From contig NAVB01002460.1 of assembly GCA_002179805.1 (NCBI GenBank), positions 1 to 13,234 of the forward strand: DNA of 13,234 nucleotides, in the 5' to 3' direction. The number at the start of each line of letters is the position of its first letter. Position 1 is the first letter of the stretch. Both the position numbers and the translations under genes were made by a program. Under the pieces are notes generated by a model. It was given only the letters and a program-made list of their open reading frames with translations. It searched no databases and was not told the origin of the DNA. Below, in pieces: positions 1 through 8,420 of the stretch. This DNA is from Acanthamoeba lenticulata (Eukaryota > Discosea > Longamoebia > Acanthamoebidae).

Positions 1-304
1 CCTCTACCACTCCAAGCAAACAAGGTTACTGCCAGCTCCTCCCTCTTCTTCTCCTTCTCATCGCTCGCCGGCGTACTCAGCCACAGCTCACTGCCCGCTT
101 CCGCTCACCACCCTCTTCGTCTTTTACTTCTAACATTCCTCCTTCACTTCAACAACTACTTACCTTCTGCGTGTTCTGCCCCTCTTGCATCCAAATTAAC
201 TGCGCCACATCCTCAAACAAACTCTTCTTCACAAATCAACTCCAATCTGCCTCTGCTCCACCTGCTCTCATCTAACCCCATTCACTTCCACTTCATCCCC
301 TCAG
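1..304 (+). other. Pyrimidine-rich leader or long intron upstream of the first coding exon
   Basis: This stretch is strongly C/T-rich and poor in G on the plus strand, and it contains no ATG. It ends in a good intron acceptor: a TCTAACC branch-point-like motif near 271-277, a pyrimidine tract, then CAG at 302-304. I read it as an intron, or several introns and small exons, of the gene that continues at 305. A 5' UTR is also possible. Another CTAAC-like motif lies near 130. No coding exon can be supported here. Confidence 0.45.
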
Positions 305-795
305 CCCGCTCGTGCTGGACCTGAAGTCTGCAGGGACCATCTCTTCCGAAAGAAGTACGCCCTCCTTAGGAGCTCGCGTTCGGTCGTCCCGCAACGCTTC
401 TGTCAAGTTTGTAGCGCTAACGCTGTGTTTTCTCCATTCCTTCATCTCTGTCCCGCGACAGCTGTACACGAGGCAAGCAATGCCCTTACCTTCATGTCGT
501 CCTCGCGGACAAAGACACCGAGCTGGCTCCCGGAGGCAAGAGGAAGCGGGAGGGCGGCGACGATGACGACGAAGACGTCCGTCACGACGACAAGGATGAG
601 TACGTGGATATTGAAGAGCTCGAGAAGGACAACAGGCACTTGCGAAGCGAGAACAAGATCATCCGCGAGGAGAACAAGATGCTACGTGAGGAGAACCTGA
701 GGTTCCGCGAGGACAACATCCGGCTGCGCAAGCTCATCGAGGAGACCAAGAAGGAGAGGGACTCTCCTGAGCAGAACCCCGGTTCTCCTCTTTGA
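305..795 (+). CDS. Zipper protein with Cys/His (SBP-like?) patch, 5' end missing
   Basis: Two exons are proposed, 305-410 and 473-795 (stop TGA at 793-795), giving about 142 residues of a protein whose start lies upstream. The first exon reads a Cys/His segment: CRDHL near residue 9, then PQRFCQVC across the junction. PQRFCQ.C recalls the zinc-binding loop of plant SBP domains, but the match is partial. Next come a basic GGKRKR stretch, likely a nuclear localisation signal, an acidic run, and a heptad-like coiled coil (codons 607-765) in which REEN or REDN recurs with Leu, Ile and Phe at spaced positions. A classical bZIP basic region is not visible. The intron 411-472 starts GTAGCG and holds a CTAAC motif; a stronger-looking CAG at 459-461 would break the frame, so this acceptor is uncertain. 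A transcription factor is the likeliest role, by inference only. Confidence 0.5.
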
Positions 796-925
796 ACCTC
801 TCTCTCGAGGCAAGAGCGGCAAGTTTCTTGAGACGGCTCAAGAACTGTCTCTCCCCATCTATGTTCAATCAAGCAAGCGAAAACGCGATCTCTCATTGCG
901 AGTCTCTGTGGTGCGGCGTGCGCCG
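796..925. other. Convergent 3' spacer
   Basis: These 130 bases separate the stop of the plus-strand zipper gene from the stop of the minus-strand RING gene, so both 3' UTRs must lie or overlap here. No AATAAA signal is obvious on either strand. Confidence 0.5.
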
Positions 926-2610
926 TTACTCTTCTTTCTGGACCTCGGAGTGGGCGACGTTGTTGGCCACGCCAGCCTTGGGCGGGTGGATCTGGAAAGT
1001 CTCGTAGGAGTCCTCCTCGCTCAGGTTGTTGCTGCCCTTTTCTCCTCCGCTCGCGGGCACAGCCGAGGGCGCGAGGCGCTGTATGTTGGTGAGGCCCATC
1101 CTCTTCATCGTCGGCTGCTCGGGCATGCTTAGCCCTCTACGTTGCGGCGCCTTGCGCTTCGTCGTCTCTGCGGCGTTCGAATGAGAAACTCACACGGCGC
1201 AGCTCCACGGACAAACAAACGTACGCGGGAGATGTTGGCTCGGCTGACTGGCGCGGGGAACGCCTCCACCACTGCTCTGCTGCTGACGAAAGCTCGCAAG
1301 ACGCTCTTGTAGCCTGCGGGAGGTAGAGCCCAGCTTCTGCAGGAAGGGCGGGGGATCACGCCCAAGAAGAGACTCCGAAGACACAGCAGTGGCCGGTGGT
1401 GTCGCTCGCGATCCGAGCGGTGACGTGTGCTGACCAAGCGAATGTGCCGGCTGGCGTGCCTCCAGCCCCAGAACAATTCGGCCTTGCGCGGCTTGGCGCC
1501 CAGATCCTTCTTTTGCTGCAGCTTCAGCACGCTTGTCCGGCGGACAGTAGCGAAACTGCGTCAGGCTATCGGCGAAGGACGAAGCTCCAGTCGGAGGCGA
1601 TGCGTCAGCCTGCAGCGGATTGCGAGCAGGCGATTCGGCTGACGTGCGTTGTGAGGCTAGTTGGCTCGGCCGCGACAAGAGGAAGTCGTACCCATTACGT
1701 TGACGAGCAAGCCATCCTGACTGCCGATAAGGTGTGGCGAGTGGAGGAACGTAGGGGCAGCTGTCTGGGTCAGCTCCATTACCTCCGAGCGCCCATATTC
1801 TGGCCTGTCGACTTGCTTAGTTTGTCCAGTCGTCCGGGTGAGGAAGAGAGTGAGGTACTTGCGCGCCAGAGGGTAAGGGTCTCTCTGACTGTACTCAGGC
1901 TGGCGGAATTCGTTCAAGCCTGGTTGATAGCCTTGTGGTGGCGTGTACTGCTTGCTCGCGAGCGTAGAGGAGGGCAAGTTCCACGCATCGCCAACAGTAG
2001 ACCTGCAAAACGGGAGTCTCAGGATCAACTACGGATGCGGTAAAGTCTCTTCCTACCTTTCGCTTGTGGGCTGCTGCCAGGGCGACGTTGACTCTCGTTT
2101 TTGACGTTGTACCTGCTCAGCCAGACCTCGTACGAGGGCGGCTCCTTGGCTTCGTTGAAAGTGCATGATTTTCATAGCCCTACACGTTTACCGTCAAGTC
2201 ATAGAAGAACAGCCGAAGGAACGTTCCATGACGAACCTTTCCAGCGCAGCTACATAGTCCTCGAACACTGCAGCTTATCATCATTAGAGAGGCGCTTTAC
2301 AGAAGAATGAGGGTTGTTGGAACGCACAGGGTTGTAAACGCGGAGGTGGATTGTCCTTCTAACACGAAAGGTAAGTAGGTGGTGCGGAGGAGCATAGACG
2401 ACGTACTGGAAAAGTGGTCGCTTGGCAGGGCTTGCCACAAGCTGGGCACACACAATCGCCCGCAAAGGAAGATGATGTAGCAGCAGCGTAGCAGGTATGG
2501 CAAAACACGCGTCCGCAGCTGGTGAAGACGACTTCAAGCCAAGCGGGCCAGCTCTCACGACTCGCCACATTGTAGCACGAGTTGCAATGAAGCCACACAG
2601 GCTCGTCCAT
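926..2610 (-). CDS. Zip3/RNF212/HEI10-like RING protein (putative meiotic SUMO/ubiquitin E3)
   Basis: The model has eight exons on the minus strand: 2610-2407, 2358-2301, 2267-2211, 2149-2113, 2002-1859, 1804-1692, 1638-1225 and 1167-926, about 422 residues. The first exon is the diagnostic part. It begins MDEPVWLHCNSCYN, continues FTSCGRVFCHTC and ends CPACGKPC, the spacing seen at the N terminus of Zip3/RNF212/ZHP-3 proteins, which act at meiotic crossover sites as SUMO or ubiquitin ligases. The His usually found as CGH is Arg here (CGR). A short predicted helix follows (FEDYVAALERF), then a long Pro/Ser/Gln-rich, probably disordered tail ending MKRMGLTNIQRL and a hydrophilic terminus. This order of RING, helix and disordered tail fits the family. 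Exons 5-8 join cleanly in phase. Exons 2-4 are weaker: they need a 33 bp intron (2268-2300) and a poor GTTCTT donor at 2210. The ATG at 2610 is the only start just before the RING. A non-meiotic RING ligase is the alternative. Confidence 0.68.
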
Positions 2611-2857
2611 CGGAAGAGCTCCTCTCGTAGGCCTAGCCGTCCACAAGAAGCTTGCCGAGAAAAGAGAGCGAGTAGAAGAATGACCTTTGCCGGCTCTACG
2701 AGACGTCGCCGCGGTTTGCCTGCTCTATGGGAAAGTTCAGGAGAGGACATCGTTAATGGCGCTTGACGAGCTGCCGCTACCAGGACGAAGATGTGGCCAT
2801 GAGTGATTGTAGTCTATTGAGAGAAACCATGCGCGAGAGTTGCGCGACAGGCGTGCT
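2611..2857 (-). promoter_or_regulatory. Spacer and probable promoter of the RING gene
   Basis: This 247 bp interval lies between the stop of the GNAT gene and the start of the RING gene, both on the minus strand. It must hold the GNAT 3' UTR and the RING promoter. I see no clear TATA box or other motif. Confidence 0.35.
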
Positions 2858-3786
2858 TCACAGCTCCATGCGCATGTGCAGGGCACCGTTCGTGTCTGGT
2901 ATATATTGCTCAAAGATAGGCGAAGTGATGGTGCAGTACTCTGCTCGAGCCCGCAAGACGTGAGCTCGGTGCCAATTTACAGTTTGAGAGGACGGTGGCG
3001 TACCCGAAAAGCCCACCTTCTCATAGGCTCTTACCGATGCCTCGTTGTCAGCATAAGGCGTAATCTGTGCCCGCTTGAAGCCCCGCGCTCGTCCCGCATC
3101 AAGCACAGCTAGCATCAACTGATGACACACGCCGCGCTTGCGGAAGGTCGGAGCCACAGCAACATATTCGACAATCCAGTGGTCTTCTTCGCCTGCCAAG
3201 AGCCATGTAACTATCGTTGAAGTTGAGAGGGGATGGGGAAGACGTACCATTCAGTGAGGGCCAGAGGATAAGTAGATCATTCCACACACGCTCCATCTTT
3301 GCCAGTTGTTCGCCAGTCCATCCTCGTCCTGTTACAGCTGCTGTGAGAGCTCGCCAGAGGCCATCTCCTGTCTTTTCCTTTGGCGCATAGCCGCACGCAG
3401 CTGAGCCCGAGCTACGATCAGTCAATCTACTCAGCCGGCACGCTGCGAGGGGGGGGGGATCAAGCACCTCCAGCGTGGATGCCATCAATTTCAGCAATCA
3501 GAAAATTGTCCCAAGCCGTGAACGTAGGCTCGCGGCTCAGCACGAGCTCGCGCAGAATGGAAAGCAGCTCATCTGAAGCAGCAGTATCAAGAAGAACATC
3601 GTAAAATCCCCGGGGAAGGGAAGATCTCGAGGCTTCTAGCAGTACCCACGCCAAGAAAGTCGCATCGTCGGCTGTGGCCGGTCGTACAGTCACCTTGCCG
3701 TTCAGTTCCATGACGTCTAAGTAAAGCGGTTTACTGCTAACAACCCTGCTCATTTTGAGCCTTCCGGCTTGTTCCGCGGAAGGCAT
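2858..3786 (-). CDS. GNAT-family N-acetyltransferase
   Basis: Four exons on the minus strand (3786-3468, 3400-3248, 3192-3004, 2940-2858) give 247 residues with all phases consistent. GNAT enzymes move an acetyl group from acetyl-CoA to an amine. The N-terminal strand and helix read VTVRPATADDATFLAWVLLE. The core strand (IVEYVAVAP, residues 164-172) leads into the acetyl-CoA loop FRKRGVCHQLM (174-184), which matches R-x-x-G-x-G/A except that Cys takes the last position. Motif B is complete: ADNEASVRAYEKVGF. The last exon closes with GALHMRMEL, a usual final strand. Each intron rebuilds the domain exactly. The substrate cannot be told. Three in-frame ATGs (3786, 3753, 3711) could start it; the third, MELNGKVTVR, sits where such domains normally begin. 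It is divergent from the acyltransferase gene. Confidence 0.87.
3449..3458. repeat. G10 homopolymer (C10 on the coding strand) in GNAT intron 1
   Basis: Ten G in a row on the plus strand form the C-tract of intron 3401-3467. The tract is followed by a nearby CTCGCAG that could serve as an alternative in-frame acceptor, but that would leave an intron of only 26 bp. Confidence 0.8.
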
Positions 3787-3892
3787 TTGCCGGCCAACCG
3801 CCGAATCAGTTGGTTTTCCTTGTCTGGCCTAGAAGAGTGAGCCCCTGCAAGCGAGCCGCAGTGTATCCCTCGCGTTTCAGTAAGTAAAGTAC
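3787..3892. promoter_or_regulatory. Short divergent promoter, GNAT / acyltransferase
   Basis: Only 106 bp separate the outermost ATGs of two divergent genes, so the promoters must overlap. If the inner GNAT ATG at 3711 is used the gap grows to 181 bp. A GTAAGT just before the acyltransferase ATG resembles a splice donor but no exon upstream supports it. No TATA box is clear. Confidence 0.5.
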
Positions 3893-5242
3893 ATGAGCGA
3901 GCAGGCCACTCACGAGCAGAGGAAGCGAGAGGAAAAGCTGAGAGCGTTGGTACGTCCTCGCCCTGTGTATGGAGTGAGGAAGTTGCTTCACCAACAGAGC
4001 ACCTGCAAACAGCTGGCGCAGAAGCCTCCCTCAGCCAAATGGATGAACCGGTGGTGTGCTCCCCTCACTAAAGCGTTCGACCCGGTGTTCTATGGGCTGG
4101 AGAACGTGCCTACTGACTCGAGCGCTCCGCTCATGTTTGTTGGCAACCACACTATGCTGGTATGTACCCGCTTTGCCCTCTGCCTCCCACTGCCCTTTAA
4201 GCATAAGTACCCGACATGCAGGCCCTGGACCTTCCTGTCCTTTTATTGGGGCTTCTCCAAGAGCTGGGCTTGTTCGTGCGCACGATGGGAGATCACGCCC
4301 ACTTTGCCATCCCCATCTGGAAGCGCTTCCTTATGAAGATGGGCGTGGTGGACGGGACTCGAGAAATCTGCAGGGCACTCTTAGAAGACAAGTACGAAGC
4401 GCTAGCTCCTCCCATTTACCTCCACTAACCGGACCGCCAACAGACAGCCCGTGCTGATCTACCCTGGAGGAGCGAGAGAGGCCTTCAAGAAGAAGTGTGA
4501 CCCCAAGTATTCCCTATTCTGGGCAGGTTGGCCGGTCTCTCCTCCTTGCTGTGTGAATCACGTTGAATGACAACGGCACCTGCGCTTATGCAGATCACAA
4601 GGGCTTTGCTCGGATGGCCATTCAGACCCAGAGCACAATTGTTCCGGTGACAGTGCTCGGCATGGAGGACATGATCGGGGTGTTATGGGACATTCCTGCG
4701 GTACGGCAAGCCTTTCTGCACGAGGTGTGACTCACTGGGCGGCAATTTGCAGTTCAGTAAGCGCGACATCACTGTGCCGGCCATGAAGCCGCCAGGGCCC
4801 CGCAAGTATCAGCGCCTTTACTACTACTTTGGCAAGCCCATACCCACAGCATCATTCCAGCGCGATGATAGCGACGAAAATGCAACTCGCCTGCGGGATG
4901 AGTGCCAACAGGTCATCCTCTGTGGGCTCCGCTACTTGCAGGCCATTCAACGGGTAGACCCCAACCGATTCTGCTACGTCAGGTGCGCCCCCCACATGAA
5001 CTTGCTCCCAATGCAAAAAAACTGACACAACAGCGGGAATTAGGATGTTGAGAGCCCTGTTACCCTGGCGCGAGGAGAGGAAGGCCATCACCAGCGGAAA
5101 GGACGGTGAAGTTGTGGTTGGAGACCCGCCAACGATCGAACACTCTCACCCATCCGAGATAAGCGGGCAGTCCGTATTGACAGACGAAGAGAGCACAGAG
5201 GAGGCCACCGCGCCCGGGACCACGCCCGAGACACCTAAGTGA
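3893..5242 (+). CDS. DAGAT/TMEM68-like (MGAT-like LPLAT) acyltransferase
   Basis: Six exons (3893-4159, 4222-4391, 4444-4526, 4594-4700, 4753-4982, 5044-5242) give about 351 residues in phase throughout. The family transfers a fatty acyl group from acyl-CoA to a lipid hydroxyl at membranes; plant relatives make phytyl esters and triacylglycerol. The catalytic motif VGNHTMLALD (H86, D92) is of the NH-x5-D type, and intron 4160-4221 falls between its His and Asp. The phosphate-binding block LIYPGGAREAF (150-160) with the following KYSLFWADHKGFARMAI is the most diagnostic part. IVPVTVLGMEDM and YYYFGKPI follow, as in other family members. The C-terminal exon is acidic and Ser/Thr/Glu-rich, probably a disordered tail. 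A 48 bp in-frame segment (3950-3997, GTACGT...CAACAG) inside exon 1 looks like an additional intron and would shorten the protein by 16 residues. Substrate unknown. Confidence 0.88.
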
Positions 5243-5286
5243 GCACCAAGAAGAAAGTGAACTCTTATGATGTATTTGCGTGATTG

Positions 5287-5303
5287 GTTGAGAATATCTC
5301 AAC
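5287..5303. repeat. Perfect 7-bp hairpin, 3-nt loop
   Basis: GTTGAGA and TCTCAAC flank the loop ATA. It lies 45 bp after the acyltransferase stop codon, so it would be in the 3' UTR of that transcript. Confidence 0.8.
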
Positions 5304-5377
5304 ATCATCGAACTTTCCGCCACACCGCGGGGTGGTTTTCGGTGGTGCTTCCACGTTAACGGCCGCGAGCTTGTTAC

Positions 5378-5395
5378 GTCCGTCGGACGACGGAC
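5378..5395. repeat. Perfect 8-bp inverted repeat, 2-nt spacer
   Basis: GTCCGTCG and CGACGGAC are separated by GA. This near-continuous GC-rich palindrome could be a protein-binding site or, with a shortened stem, an RNA hairpin. Confidence 0.8.
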
Positions 5396-5459
5396 CGCTA
5401 CGGTTGGCCAGAGCTCACGAGCCCGGAGTAAGTGGTCTCGGTGATGGTGTTCACCTCAC

Positions 5460-5480
5460 GGTGTAGTCCTCGGCTACACC
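5460..5480. repeat. Perfect 7-bp hairpin, 7-nt loop
   Basis: GGTGTAG and CTACACC enclose the loop TCCTCGG. Two short GGTG...CACC pairs lie just upstream (5440-5465), so alternative folds exist. Confidence 0.75.
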
Positions 5481-6132
5481 ATGCGCGGACGGGACCATAG
5501 CTCATCGTGGATGGCGCAGCTTGAAGTGGAAGACCCCCGAGAAGAACTCAGGCGGTGAAAGGCGAGAGAGAGGTGTGCATGGGAGGAAAGAGGAAGGCGG
5601 AGAGAGAAGAGTAGGCTGTTCACTCTCCATAGTGTCCTCCTCCATCAGCGAAGCTGCTGGGCGTGTGTGTAAAGAGAACTTCATGATGAAGGTCTCTGCG
5701 AAGAAGGCTGGGTCGCGGCTGTTCATAGTGTATGCGAGAGGAGTGGGAAGGGGCTCGTCGTGAGCGGTGGAGGGCAATGGTTTGTTTGCCAAGCTGGCGG
5801 AACTGGCACAAGTACTTGGTGCAGGCGGAATTCGCGAATTTTCAGGTTGGGCTCCCCGAAATTAAGTGACAGTTCACACTTGGATCCCTCCGTTTGCCGC
5901 GCCGTCCAACCACAACTCACCGATCAACTGCTGTCACGGTGCTTAGTTGCTTGCAGCGGAACAGACCCGAAGCGCCGCCTTCCTTTCGGCGATCTGGGCG
6001 AGGCCCTTTAGGTGCCTCTTGGGACTTGCTGCTTGCCACGAGACGAAGGAACAGTCCGCGAAAAGAAGAGAGAGAGGAGAAAGTGATGTCCCTGTTCTCA
6101 GAGGTACGGTGTGTGCAAACAACAGCTTCAGC

Positions 6133-8420
6133 TCAGTAAAACTCTCTGGTATCACCTTCGCCCACTTCCTCGTGCCTGAAGAGGCCGTCGCCCTGCGCCA
6201 CCACCCAGTGGGGCAGAAGCCACTCGCTTGAGTAGTAGGTGCCAGCCTCAAAAATGCGGTTCCAGTCCTTCTGCGAGATCTCCCACTGCGTGTGTGTGTG
6301 TGATGCGCGCCAATCGACACGTCAGTTCGCCGCGCTCAAGGCAGCTGGTGGGACGAGAGGACAGGGAAGAAAAAGCGTACGAATGTGTTGATCCACCATT
6401 GGCGGTCGTACATGATGGGGTTGTTGGTCCAGCCGCACTGCGCGGCATCGATGCACCAGAAGCTGTAGTCACAACCGCACTTCCACATCCTGCGCGCGCC
6501 AGCTGTTAGATGAACCCAGACGCGCCTCATTCCACCACACGCGAGGAAAGGGGAGGAATCCTTACCTGTGGGGATAGTTGGCCAAGAGGAAGTCATCCTT
6601 CTTGTAGTGGTAACCGTTACAGAAAAGATGAGGCTCCCAGCCGGGCTGGGTCAACCACTGGTGGAATACACAAGCGCAAGCGCAGGGCGGGATTAGAAGG
6701 TGAACCTTTGGAGAAGAACAAAGCACGCACTCAGCTTGACTGAGCGGTTGAGGAGAGGAATGATGTACCATGTTGACACCGGCATCATCGTCCCACTGCG
6801 GAGGATCAGTCTTCGAAGGGTGGATGTTGGGGTTACCGTGGTTGAACCTCGAGCGGAACTTGACCACGTCGGCACGAGAACCGTTCGTCTTACCGAAAAG
6901 CAAGCGCTTGGCCAAGTCGAGCTGCAACCCAAGCCCAGGTGAGGCCTTATGCGCGGCGTAACCAGGAAGGCAGGCGTGTAGTGTGACAACACTGTACCTG
7001 TTCGATCACGGTCTGGCGCGGCTCAACAAGCTTCCAGTCCTTCTCCAAGAAGAGAACGAATCGGCTCTTCACAGTCTTCATCAGATTACCTGTTAGAAAT
7101 AGAAAGTTAGAAATAGAAACGAGAGGAGAGAGGAGGGTATATCAGTACCGAGTGCCTTGCCCAAGCCAACGTTTTCCTCCTGGTTCATAACGGTAAAGCC
7201 ATACGTCTTACCCACCGACTCAATCTTGGCGCGAATTTCAGGATCACCACCTGACACACAACAGACAACGTGAGAAGGCCAGCGTGGCAGCTACGCAGAA
7301 GGGGTAATGAAAGAAGAAGACGAGCGAGTGGAGAGTGCATACCGTCGATGTAAATAACGGTCTCCTGCACGTACTCCAGAAGGCCGTGCTCCTTCCACGA
7401 CTTCATGGAGCTCTCCAAACTCAAATGCTCACTTCACATGAAAGCGCGAGGGAGTTGCATGTGGTGAGGCTCATGCAACACACGACGAACAGCCAACAAA
7501 CAAAATGAAGCGGTGCGAGACGCACTTGTAAACGGAGACAATGAGAGCCAGCGAGTCATCTTCCTCTTCAGGAACGGGGTCAGTAGGAACGCAGCACCCG
7601 ACACACTTTTCCTGTAGTTGTGAAAGTGTGAGGGATCAATGTAAGCTGTCACAAAATGATAGAAGACAACAGAGGTTTTACTAACCTGAACCCAGCCAGG
7701 CGGGATCAGCTTCTGGAAGCGGGCAAGGGGGCCAAGGGAGTTGGCAGGGCGGGCGCAAAGGGCCGAATAGTCAGGGTGCGAAGACATCCAGGTCGGAATC
7801 TTGGGCTCCATCTTGATCTTCGCGGCTAGAAGACAAAAACGGAGTCTAGATGAGTCATAGCAAGGGTAGGAGGGACTGTAGGTAAAGAGGGGCTCGTACT
7901 GGTGTACGTGGAGGCAACAACATTGCTGACGCAGTAGCCAAAGAGCGTCTGACGGTCGATGTTGCCGGGAGCAGCGCACATCTCTCCTTCTATGGCCGTG
8001 CAAAAAGCACTGTGTCTCACACAGTCCTGGTAGGTCTTGAAGCTTTCGCAGTTGACATTCTGTGATTGAGTCCCTCCACCCACCATATCAACTGCTAATC
8101 ACCCGGGTGACACTGTCAGCTCGATCCTTCAATTCACCATTGAAATTGAATGGTGGCGTACTGCGAGGTGGTTTCTGGTGTCCATCGTCAAAGATTGCTG
8201 AGGGACCACTGGCATCCAAGCCGCTACAACGACGATTTAACGGGAGAATAGATAAGAATTGAAGAAGATTGAAGGAAAAAAAGGCAGAAGGTAATCCAAC
8301 GCACCTAATGTCTGACTTATAGAAGAACAAAAGCATGAAAGAGAGGACGAATGTCACGAAGATGAGGAAGACGATCCGCCACATCGTTCGTCCCGACAGA
8401 ACGATTTCAACCGACCCCAT
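6133..8420 (-). CDS. Type II membrane glycosyltransferase (GT-A/GT2-like), 12 exons
   Basis: Exons on the minus strand: 8420-8305, 8223-8103, 8059-7900, 7825-7686, 7611-7526, 7431-7343, 7250-7149, 7089-6998, 6921-6769, 6657-6566, 6489-6381 and 6285-6133. All phases agree and give 470 residues. A short N terminus is followed by one membrane segment (about residues 14-34), then a Cys-rich stem (about 80-125), as in Golgi-resident enzymes. The catalytic part starts LALIVSVYNEH (about 200-210), the nucleotide-sugar binding strand of GT2-like folds. It continues with VQETVIYIDGG, a KTYGFTVMNQEENVGLGKAL block, and RFVLFLEKDW (281-290), where EKDW occupies the place of the metal-binding DXD. ADVVKFRSRFN and a Cys/Trp-rich stretch (CGCDYSFWCIDAAQCGW) follow. 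The enzyme likely transfers a sugar to a secreted or surface glycan; donor and acceptor are unknown. The last exon reaches a clean TGA. It is divergent from the DUF6817-like gene. Confidence 0.86.
6291..6302. repeat. (TG)6 microsatellite in the last glycosyltransferase intron
   Basis: Six TG units on the plus strand read as CA repeats on the coding strand, directly before the CGCAG acceptor of intron 6286-6380. Length changes here could alter the acceptor region. Confidence 0.8.

Larger units (their letters stand above)
5243..6132. other. Convergent intergenic region with hairpins and unclear ORF fragments
   Basis: This 890 bp gap lies between the stops of the acyltransferase (plus) and glycosyltransferase (minus) genes. 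The first 250 bp hold three perfect inverted repeats, listed separately. From 5521 to about 5640 the plus strand is purine-rich. Open minus-strand stretches occur at 5502-5792 and 5723-5919. The latter contains ELSLNFGEPNLKIREFRL, which vaguely recalls the end of an SPRY domain. I could not link them by phase-consistent splicing and neither has a convincing ATG-led context, so no gene is called. A decayed gene or a very small one remains possible. Confidence 0.4.

Noticed and set aside
604..795. Canonical bZIP factor
   Set aside because: The zipper is convincing but the basic region with the N-x7-R signature is not present before it.
1129..1530. Second minus-strand open frame over the RING gene tail
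   Set aside because: It overlaps the exon 1638-1225, whose frame joins in phase to both neighbours. The alternative is Arg-rich shadow sequence.
3442..3467. A 26-bp intron in the GNAT gene using the CTCGCAG acceptor
   Set aside because: It keeps frame but is too short for a spliceosome. The acceptor at 3401 gives a 67 bp intron and a cleaner domain join.
5340..5480. tRNA or other known structural RNA in the hairpin cluster
   Set aside because: No convincing A and B boxes and no cloverleaf could be drawn on either strand.
5943..6320. Minus-strand open frame of about 125 codons over the glycosyltransferase 3' end
   Set aside because: It runs through the last intron and is out of frame with the conserved final exon.
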